DNA of 5,051 nucleotides from Haloquadratum sp. J07HQX50 (GTDB taxonomy: Archaea > Halobacteriota > Halobacteria > Halobacteriales > Haloferacaceae): NCBI GenBank assembly GCA_000416005.1, contig KE356562.1, forward strand, positions 815,341 to 820,391. Reading direction: 5' to 3'. The position numbers and the translations under genes were made by a program. The notes below the pieces were generated by a model, which searched no databases, was not told the DNA's origin, and saw only the letters and a program-made list of their open reading frames with translations. Position 1 is the first letter of the stretch. Each line of letters opens with the position of its first letter. Shown in pieces: positions 1 through 5,051 of the stretch.

Positions 1-807
1 CGCGATGAATGGTTTGCGTTGTTCGCCTTTTCCATACACTGTAATCGGATACCCTGCAATAGCCTGCGCGACGAAGCGATGAGCGACCACACCAAAGTAA
101 TAATCAAAATCGAAACGAGTCGTGAGTAGCGAGTCTGCCATGGTTTCAGGTGTCCCAGCGCCGTATGTGATTGCAGTTCGAACATCGCTGATTGGCAGAT
201 CAAACTGGTCGTGGGCTAATCGAAGATTCGCTGCATCGTGTGATTTCGTCAGGTGATACCAGCTTCCCGCCATCGCTGGGAAAGGAACCTCGTCACGCTC
301 CCCATCATTCTCCATGACAGCCCCGCCTTCAGGTATTCGAAATTCGGGTGCGCCATACACGCCCGTTGTCGTCGTCTCGATGAGATGGGTCTCGGTAAGG
401 TTGTTTTCATACAAGCCAAAAGCAAGATTTCGCGTCGCTTGCATATTGTTGTGTTGTGTGTAGTTTGCCCGTTCGCCATTAATCTGAGAGTACGGAGCTG
501 ACGGTTGAGCTGCTGTGTGAACAATAACTTCGGGCTCATGTACTTGGAGGATCTCATCGACAAATTCGCGATCGGTGAGGTCACCCTCTACAAAAGAAAG
601 ATTCTGTGGCCCGTGAACACGCCGTGCTGCAGTAACCCGCTCGTCCATTGAGACGACGGGCTGTGCAGAGATAGATCCGATTTCTTCGACCCAGCTGCGA
701 CGTGCGAAGTTGTCTATCATCACAACGCGGTCGTCGGTCTGTGAGGCAAGACGGAGTGCAGTCGGCCATCCGATATATCCGTCGCCGCCGGTAAGCAGAA
801 TACTCAT
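1..807 (-). CDS. SQD1-type NAD-dependent nucleotide-sugar enzyme (UDP-sulfoquinovose synthase family), C-terminus missing
   Basis: The frame is open for 269 codons from an ATG at 805-807 to the left edge, so the C-terminal part is off the window (about a third, judged from the roughly 400-residue plant enzyme). The Rossmann motif is at the extreme N-terminus (G7xxG10xxG13 in TGGDGYIG), followed by IDNFARR, as in SQD1. The segment SAPYS (103-107), then RANYTQHNN (113-121), is close to a hallmark of the SQD1 family. T147 in TTTTGVYG and YHLTK (Y184, K188) supply the SDR catalytic Thr/Tyr/Lys, and TRFDFDYYFG (230-239) also fits SQD1. Family members make UDP-sulfoquinovose from UDP-glucose and sulfite in the cytosol; archaeal Agl3 uses it for S-layer N-glycans. 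The loop before SAPYS reads AAQP where SQD1 has GEQR, so the exact product is uncertain. It diverges from the gene at 962. Family is confident; the specific reaction is inferred. Confidence 0.88.
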   Translation of the reverse strand, partial: MSILLTGGDGYIGWPTALRLASQTDDRVVMIDNFARRSWVEEIGSISAQPVVSMDERVTAARRVHGPQNLSFVEGDLTDREFVDEILQVHEPEVIVHTAAQPSAPYSQINGERANYTQHNNMQATRNLAFGLYENNLTETHLIETTTTGVYGAPEFRIPEGGAVMENDGERDEVPFPAMAGSWYHLTKSHDAANLRLAHDQFDLPISDVRTAITYGAGTPETMADSLLTTRFDFDYYFGVVAHRFVAQAIAGYPITVYGKGEQRKPFIA

Positions 808-841
808 TAGTTACTATAAATCTGAGTAACTACCTGACTCG

Positions 842-849
842 ATATATAT
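842..849. promoter_or_regulatory. Palindromic TATA element between divergent sugar genes
   Basis: ATATATAT is self-complementary and lies in an 82-base spacer between the minus-strand gene ending its 5' side at 807 and the earliest plus-strand start at 890. Archaeal TATA boxes sit about 26 bases before the transcription start. Minus-strand transcription would then begin near 820, giving a leader of about 13 bases. Plus-strand transcription would begin near 872, about 18 bases before the GTG at 890 or 90 before the ATG at 962. The minus-strand flank is A-rich (ACAAAATATATATC), more like a BRE plus TATA, so the minus direction looks better. No experimental start is known to me. Confidence 0.5.
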
Positions 850-903
850 TTTGTCACTTTGATACGCGCTCACTGAGAGAAAACGGCAGGTGAGTTCTGA
901 TTC

Positions 904-921
904 GAGTCGTTATGACGACTC
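904..921 (+). promoter_or_regulatory. Perfect 7-bp hairpin upstream of the epimerase
   Basis: GAGTCGT (904-910) and ACGACTC (915-921) are exact reverse complements separated by a four-base loop, TATG. If translation starts at 962, the hairpin would be in a leader of about 90 bases or act as a protein-binding site. If translation starts at 890, it is inside the coding sequence. It has no T-run after it, so it is not an obvious terminator. The structure is seen; the role is inferred. Confidence 0.4.
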
Positions 922-930
922 CAACCACAA

Positions 931-942
931 TCATCATGATGA
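931..942. promoter_or_regulatory. 12-bp perfect palindrome upstream of the epimerase
   Basis: TCATCATGATGA is its own reverse complement over all twelve bases. It lies 19 bases before the ATG at 962 and 9 bases after the hairpin at 904-921. A dimeric regulator could bind such a site, or it may be chance. In the longer GTG-started reading it encodes the His-His-Asp-Asp run of the extension. Confidence 0.35.
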
Positions 943-961
943 CTACATCGATAACACGGAT

Positions 962-1948
962 ATGGAGATTTTGATTACGGGAGGTGCCGGATTCATCGGC
1001 GGACACTTAGCTGCTGGCTTTCTTCGTGATGGTCATTCAGTGTGTGTCGTAGATATCATGGATCCATTCTATGATCTTCAACTCAAACGCCGGACGATAC
1101 AACATCACCGCAATGTGGCGGCTCAACACGATGGTGAATATACCTACCTGAACGGTGATATCCGCGATGAAGATATTATCTCAGATCTTGTCTCTGATGC
1201 AGATGCAGTCTATCATCAGGCAGGAAAAGCAGGTGTGCGACCCAGTGTCGACAATCCGACATTGTACGCTGATATAAATATAAACGGGACTCTGACTCTG
1301 CTCGAGGCAAGTCGAAACACCGAGTTAGATGCATTTGTGTTTGCCTCCTCGTCCTCGGTATACGGTGGCCGATCAGAGTATCTCCCGTTTGCAGAGACAG
1401 ATCCCGCACTTCCAGTATCCCCATACGGCGTTTCAAAATTGGCTGCAGAGCGATATGTATGTGCATATCATGACGTCTATGAGATTCCGACTGTGGCACT
1501 CCGGTATTTTACCGTGTACGGTCCGCGAATGCGGCCGAATATGGCAATCTCGAACTTCGTTTCACGCTGCTTTACCGGCAAATCGCCGATTATCTATGGT
1601 GATGGCACTCAAACACGCGATTTTACCTACATTGAAGATGTGATAGATGCGAATCGAACACTGCTCGATTTGGACGCTGCAAACGGCAAGGCAATAAATA
1701 TTGGCTCAACTGATCGAATAGATATCAAAACACTGGCAACTGAAATCAGAGACCAGATCGATCCAGATCTGAGTCTGCAGTATGGTGATCGCTACGCTGC
1801 CGATGCAGCACATACGCATGCAGATACCTCACGGGCGGCTAGTCTACTCGGATACGATCCTGTATACTCTATTCGAGAGGGTGTCTCTGCATTTATCGAG
1901 TGGTATCAGTCAAATCGGGACTGGTATGAGCCACTCGTCATCGATTGA
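962..1948 (+). CDS. Nucleotide-sugar epimerase/dehydratase (extended SDR, UDP-glucuronate 4-epimerase-like)
   Basis: A complete 328-residue protein, the usual length for cytosolic extended SDR enzymes acting on UDP- or dTDP-sugars. It opens with MEILITGGAGFIGG (G7xxG10xxG13, NAD binding). The catalytic residues are S129-S132 in ASSSSVYG and Y155/K159 in SPYGVSK. TVYGPRMRPNMA (184-195) and GDGTQTRDFTYIEDV (213-227) are substrate-domain signatures. The segment FYDLQLKRR and the form RYFTVYGPRxRPxMA favour the UDP-glucuronate 4-epimerase branch over dTDP-glucose dehydratase, but substrate cannot be fixed from sequence. I chose the ATG at 962 because family members begin right before this motif and two inverted repeats lie just upstream. 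An in-frame GTG at 890 would add 24 residues rich in Asp, Ser, His and Asn, and sits nearer the TATA element. It diverges from the SQD1-like gene, suggesting a shared glycan pathway. Confidence 0.9.
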   Translation: MEILITGGAGFIGGHLAAGFLRDGHSVCVVDIMDPFYDLQLKRRTIQHHRNVAAQHDGEYTYLNGDIRDEDIISDLVSDADAVYHQAGKAGVRPSVDNPTLYADININGTLTLLEASRNTELDAFVFASSSSVYGGRSEYLPFAETDPALPVSPYGVSKLAAERYVCAYHDVYEIPTVALRYFTVYGPRMRPNMAISNFVSRCFTGKSPIIYGDGTQTRDFTYIEDVIDANRTLLDLDAANGKAINIGSTDRIDIKTLATEIRDQIDPDLSLQYGDRYAADAAHTHADTSRAASLLGYDPVYSIREGVSAFIEWYQSNRDWYEPLVID

Positions 1949-1966
1949 CTCTTTGAGATTCAGTCC

Positions 1967-1987
1967 CCGGTGTCAAGAACCGACCGG
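1967..1987. other. Weak inverted repeat in the convergent spacer
   Basis: CCGGT (1967-1971) and ACCGG (1983-1987) could pair around an 11-base loop in the 78-base gap between the stop at 1948 and the opposing stop at 2027. Neither strand has the T-rich tract typical of haloarchaeal termination, so no convincing terminator is visible here. The pairing is short and could be chance. Confidence 0.2.
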
Positions 1988-2026
1988 CGGGAGCGAGTAG
2001 AGAGGGGTAGTTCATCACTGGCAGCG

Positions 2027-4351
2027 TCACGAATGGATATCGGACTCAGAGATCTGCACCGTCCTGTTCGCGATGGTATACTGCCCTGGGGTTGACAGTC
2101 GAACACTCCATCGACCATTCTCAACTGGAATATCCCGCGAAATCATCACTGACTGACCCTCAACTTCCATTCGGCCACTCAATTCGACCTGGCGCTGATC
2201 TGTTGTTCCGCTAATAACTGTTCCCGACACAATTGCGTAGGACCGCTCTTTCGATCCTGGATATATCAATCGGTAGTGAGTGTTCACACCGTAGCCCTCA
2301 TACAGCCGTTTATAATGCGTTCCTGCCTCTAAGCCGGAGAACTCCTCAATCTCACGAATAGTGACGAAACCCACTCGGCCAGTGAGTCGAGTATACCACT
2401 GATTCGTGTCTGTCGATTTCAAAAATGATGCGTAATTTGACCGGGCATACCCGTAACTTCGAGACTCACCGTTCACCATTGCATTGTATGCCCGATTCAT
2501 TCCCCATGAGCTCAAGACGTAGTTCTCTGGATAACTCATGTTATGTTCTGTAGCGTATGTATCGATTCTGTCGATTGCTGTCGCTGTCTGCGTGTCGTAC
2601 GTGAGTGAGGTCGTTCGGATCGGGGTGAAGAGACTGCCTAAGCCACCAATCAACAAAAAAATAATGAATCCGGTCGATAACAACTGGCGGCGATCGACTG
2701 TCTGTGTCTCTGTCTGCGCGTCCGATATCGTTGAGCGACGACGGGATGTCGTCGGTGTTGTAAGTGGCGAACGAAACTCCAGAATTCGAGAGAGTAACCA
2801 CACGAACCCAACAGCTGAAATGATGGCTGTCGGGACGGATAGGTGTCCAGCAAACCGGGCTTCGAGTAGTGAGAGAATTAATAGTACGCTTGCATAGGTG
2901 CTGATAAGTAACCACCCGGGGCGGTCACGCTGCCATGCGTGCCAGAAGCCCCATGGAATGCCGATTGGAAGGAGAAAAAAGGCCAGCCCGACAAATATAA
3001 CTGGGGCAAGAAGCAGCCCGAAATCCCCGCTCAAGATTGATTGGGCTTCGAAAATATTCTCTTTCCCAGCACCCGTCAAAAGGCGTGTAAACCGACGGAT
3101 AGCCTCTGAACGAACGCTCGGAAATACCCGAAGTGTGACGAGACTGATGAGCGTACCAATTACGACCGTTCCACCCGCAGTAAATCGTATGCCAATGTGA
3201 GACCGATACGCGAAGGTCGACACGAGTGCAACACCGACAAGTCCAATCGCGACCAGAACCGGCGGGAGGACCATATTTGGCGACTGCCATCCAAGATATA
3301 CGTGGACTATTACCGCGGCTATGCCTCCGACTGTCGTCATGACAATGACGGGCCATAGCTGCTTGAGCGGAGAGCGGTCGTGTGCAACGGACAAGATTGC
3401 AACGCTCACACCATAGAGTGGAAGCGGGAGTAACAATAGCGGCGCAGCGTTCCACGCGAGCACCTGGGCAGCTATCACGACTCCCCCCAGAAGTGCGATT
3501 CCGGTCTGTGTAACGCTCGCTTCCTTCCATGGCGTAGTCGTGGTTTCGATGACACTCAGTAATGCGATCGTGATCGACAGCATGGCTACATCGAAGGCGT
3601 GATGATCTGCAAATCCAATCGCGGTTCGATATCCATGCGCGGGCATGACAGCTAAAAACAATACTGACGCGATGCCAACTCGGTGGCTCTGTACAAGCCG
3701 TCTGCCGATGACGTACACCGCTATCCCACACAGCAGTGCTGCGACTACGGGATACAGTGCGAGCACATACTCTGCGGCTGCAACTGACCCCCCAGCGATA
3801 CTGGCTGCAACACGAAGCACGAAAATTAATAATGGCTCCCCCTGCTCGATCCCTTCTGGTACACTACTGAGTGAGTACTTGCCTGTCAATACTTCAAGAA
3901 GCCAATAGCGGTAAAAATACGCATCATTCCCCAAAAGAAGCACGTAATCTCGTTGGAAAACAGATGAGAATGCAGTGATACGGAACAGAAACAGAATAGC
4001 CAGTGCAATCAGGAGATGACCGATACGACGTCTGTGTACATTGGCGATTCGAGAATGTACCCGTGTCGCAAGTGAGTCAGTCTCGACACTCGTATCCTCA
4101 TACGATCGGCTCTCGTCAAGCAGAGAAGCGAGCAGGTCTGGGTCAGTGACCTGATAGCCGGTCCCAGACTGCTCAATCAGTCCTTTTGAGACGAGTTCGC
4201 CGAACGCTCCTGTCTCAATATCAACGGCATCGAACTCCCAGCCGTCCTGCTCGCTATCGATGCGTTGAATTTCTTCAAGTGAATCTCGTATCTCTGGATT
4301 CGCTTCACAGTAGGCAGATAATTCTTCGACTGACGCATCCATCAGACACAT
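2027..4351 (-). CDS. STT3/AglB-like oligosaccharyltransferase homologue with N-terminal winged-helix-like domain
   Basis: A 774-residue membrane protein. Residues 1-105 are soluble, acidic and winged-helix-like (GELVSKGLIEQSGTGYQVTD, 51-70). About 13 membrane segments follow between 112 and 579, then an outer domain to 774. STT3 landmarks appear in order: GNDAYFYRYW (D143, first-loop acidic site), RTAIGFADHH (242-251; D249 and H251 match the archaeal DxH metal site), NIFEAQ (E435, TIXE-type loop) and EARFAGHLSVP (R499). STT3 enzymes transfer a lipid-linked glycan to Asn in N-x-S/T sites outside the cell. The catalytic-domain motif WWDYG is replaced by SWGMN (615-619, in YVLSSWGMNRAYN), so Asp and Tyr are gone. 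It is shorter than typical haloarchaeal AglB (about 900-1000 residues). The tail (about 693-765) is beta-rich, as in AglB. M4 at 4342 is an alternative start. Family is confident; transferase activity is uncertain, and it may be a specialised paralogue. It converges on the epimerase gene. Confidence 0.85.
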   Translation of the reverse strand: MCLMDASVEELSAYCEANPEIRDSLEEIQRIDSEQDGWEFDAVDIETGAFGELVSKGLIEQSGTGYQVTDPDLLASLLDESRSYEDTSVETDSLATRVHSRIANVHRRRIGHLLIALAILFLFRITAFSSVFQRDYVLLLGNDAYFYRYWLLEVLTGKYSLSSVPEGIEQGEPLLIFVLRVAASIAGGSVAAAEYVLALYPVVAALLCGIAVYVIGRRLVQSHRVGIASVLFLAVMPAHGYRTAIGFADHHAFDVAMLSITIALLSVIETTTTPWKEASVTQTGIALLGGVVIAAQVLAWNAAPLLLLPLPLYGVSVAILSVAHDRSPLKQLWPVIVMTTVGGIAAVIVHVYLGWQSPNMVLPPVLVAIGLVGVALVSTFAYRSHIGIRFTAGGTVVIGTLISLVTLRVFPSVRSEAIRRFTRLLTGAGKENIFEAQSILSGDFGLLLAPVIFVGLAFFLLPIGIPWGFWHAWQRDRPGWLLISTYASVLLILSLLEARFAGHLSVPTAIISAVGFVWLLSRILEFRSPLTTPTTSRRRSTISDAQTETQTVDRRQLLSTGFIIFLLIGGLGSLFTPIRTTSLTYDTQTATAIDRIDTYATEHNMSYPENYVLSSWGMNRAYNAMVNGESRSYGYARSNYASFLKSTDTNQWYTRLTGRVGFVTIREIEEFSGLEAGTHYKRLYEGYGVNTHYRLIYPGSKERSYAIVSGTVISGTTDQRQVELSGRMEVEGQSVMISRDIPVENGRWSVRLSTPGQYTIANRTVQISESDIHS

Positions 4352-4562
4352 CTGTGCGATACTACGTTATCGGTGTTATGTTCGATTCTCTCGCCGGTAT
4401 CAGCCATATGCAAACGTGCGACAGTCGCGGGATGGACAGTGCGCGAACGAGTGAGCACTGACAAAGGAGACATTCTCGGGTGAGCTAAAAGATTCATTCG
4501 CTGAGAATCTAATGGGTTCGAAGCCAAGCGTTCAAATCAAAAAGCGCGAGCCAGTAGCTTGT
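4352..4562. promoter_or_regulatory. Divergent intergenic region with inverted repeats
   Basis: These 211 bases separate two divergent genes and hold no convincing coding sequence. AGATTC (4490-4495) and GAATCT (4505-4510) are exact reverse complements around nine bases, placed about 20 bases upstream of the TATA-like element for the right-hand gene. GCGAC (4418-4422) and GTCGC (4424-4428) form a second small palindrome around one base. For the minus-strand STT3-like gene only a weak CATAAC-like element near 4374-4379 is at TATA distance. These could be operator sites but are short enough to be chance. Confidence 0.3.
4531..4543 (+). promoter_or_regulatory. TATA-like element for the coiled-coil gene
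   Basis: TTCAAATCAAAAA is the most A/T-rich stretch before the ATG at 4563, and its 5' half is centred about 27 bases upstream of it. That spacing suits a leaderless haloarchaeal transcript starting at or next to the ATG, which agrees with the lack of a Shine-Dalgarno sequence there. Confidence 0.4.
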
Positions 4563-5051
4563 ATGGACTCATCGCGAGCCAACCGACAGCAATCAACACC
4601 AACTGATCAAGCGACTCCGATGTGTGATACCGAGCGTGATCACCCAGAAATAACCGAAGACGACAACCACTCACACGAGGATAAAGCGATTACAACTCGT
4701 CTTAGTGAGATTGAAGCCGAAATGACCGCGCTGAAGGGTCTCATTGACTCGATTGAAGCACTCGAAACGCGGACCGAGCGGCAGGCACTGGAAGCACTCA
4801 GTCGCATTGAGCGACTCGAATCTAGCGAGCATGGTCAGTATACTCGACTGTCGAGCACTGCCACAGATAGTCCCGTTTCCCCTCCGAGTTCAGCCATGTC
4901 TTCAGGATCGCCCCCTGCATCTCACTCAGTACCGCAGCCCAATCACACAATCAGCTCAACACATGGGCCGACGACGGACTCAGAGTCAGAATCACATTCG
5001 AGCAGCCCACTCGACGCATCCGAATCACCGAGGCACACTACGTGGGATGAT
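4563..5051 (+). CDS. Acidic coiled-coil protein of unknown function, partial (C-terminus off the edge)
   Basis: The frame stays open for 163 codons from the ATG at 4563 to the right edge with no stop. I do not recognise the family. Residues 1-40 are polar and Asp/His-rich. Residues 43-86 form a coiled coil with a regular 4-3 spacing of hydrophobic residues (I43, L47, I50, M54, L57, I61, I64) and a further hydrophobic series near L76, L79, I82 and L85, carrying many Glu and Arg. From about 90 to 163 the chain is low-complexity, rich in Ser, Pro, Thr and His with acidic patches such as DSESES, and is probably disordered. No signal peptide or membrane segment is seen, so it is likely cytoplasmic and may oligomerise. 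The TATA spacing and the protein-like codon pattern support the ATG; M20 is an alternative. It diverges from the STT3-like gene and no functional link can be claimed. Confidence 0.72.
   Translation, partial: MDSSRANRQQSTPTDQATPMCDTERDHPEITEDDNHSHEDKAITTRLSEIEAEMTALKGLIDSIEALETRTERQALEALSRIERLESSEHGQYTRLSSTATDSPVSPPSSAMSSGSPPASHSVPQPNHTISSTHGPTTDSESESHSSSPLDASESPRHTTWDD

Noticed and set aside
249..584. Open frames on both strands inside the SQD1-like gene
   Set aside because: The overlapping SQD1 frame has strong motif matches throughout; these frames give basic, unstructured translations unlike haloarchaeal proteins.
1176..1643. Open frames of about 105 codons on both strands inside the epimerase gene
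   Set aside because: They overlap the conserved catalytic region of the SDR enzyme and are rich in His, Arg and Cys without recognisable motifs.
1949..2026. A terminator between the convergent genes
   Set aside because: There is no T-rich run on either strand and only a 5-bp pairing, so I list the repeat but do not call a terminator.
2925..3731. A 268-codon open frame on the minus strand within the STT3-like gene
   Set aside because: It is in another frame of a gene with a clear family match, and its translation is full of Cys, Trp, His and Arg with no membrane or domain pattern, typical of an out-of-frame shadow.
2027..4351. Reading the STT3-like gene as a decaying pseudogene because WWDYG is missing
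   Set aside because: The frame is intact over 774 codons, all membrane segments and the other catalytic residues are present, and the tail is complete, which argues for a functional divergent protein.
4186..4461. A 91-codon plus-strand open frame opposite the STT3-like N-terminus
   Set aside because: It is antisense to the soluble domain, is very basic, and lacks a promoter or any domain.
4342..4527. A 61-codon minus-strand open frame overlapping the 5' end of the STT3-like gene
   Set aside because: It lies mostly in the divergent promoter region, overlaps the next gene's start in another frame, and has a basic, motif-free translation.

Overview
The window looks like part of a haloarchaeal chromosome. 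The encoded proteins are rich in Asp and Glu, start sites lack clear Shine-Dalgarno sequences, AT-rich TATA-like elements sit roughly 20-40 bases before genes, and the best family matches are archaeal surface-glycosylation types. Base composition appears close to 50% G+C by eye (not computed). That is low for haloarchaea and would suit a Haloquadratum-like organism, but the genus is an inference.

Layout. (1) Positions 1-807, minus strand: the N-terminal 269 residues of an SQD1-type (UDP-sulfoquinovose synthase family) nucleotide-sugar dehydrogenase/reductase; its C-terminus lies off the left edge. (2) Positions 808-961: a divergent regulatory region with one palindromic TATA element and two inverted repeats. 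(3) Positions 962-1948, plus strand: a complete extended-SDR nucleotide-sugar epimerase or dehydratase, most like UDP-glucuronate 4-epimerases. A longer form starting at a GTG at 890 is possible. (4) Positions 1949-2026: a short convergent spacer. (5) Positions 2027-4351, minus strand: a 774-residue multi-membrane STT3/AglB-like oligosaccharyltransferase homologue. It has an extra cytoplasmic winged-helix-like N-terminal domain and a degenerate WWDYG motif. (6) Positions 4352-4562: a divergent promoter region. (7) Positions 4563 to the right edge, plus strand: a partial gene for an acidic coiled-coil protein of unknown function with a long Ser/Thr/Pro/His-rich tail.

Together the first three genes form a small glycan locus. 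Two enzymes would make modified nucleotide sugars in the cytoplasm, and a membrane GT-C enzyme would transfer a lipid-linked glycan on the outside of the cell. The most notable points are the STT3 homologue, which keeps its metal and catalytic-loop residues but lacks the canonical sequon-binding motif, and the SQD1-like enzyme, which differs from the plant enzyme in a conserved active-site loop. I see no RNA genes, mobile elements, CRISPR arrays or origins.
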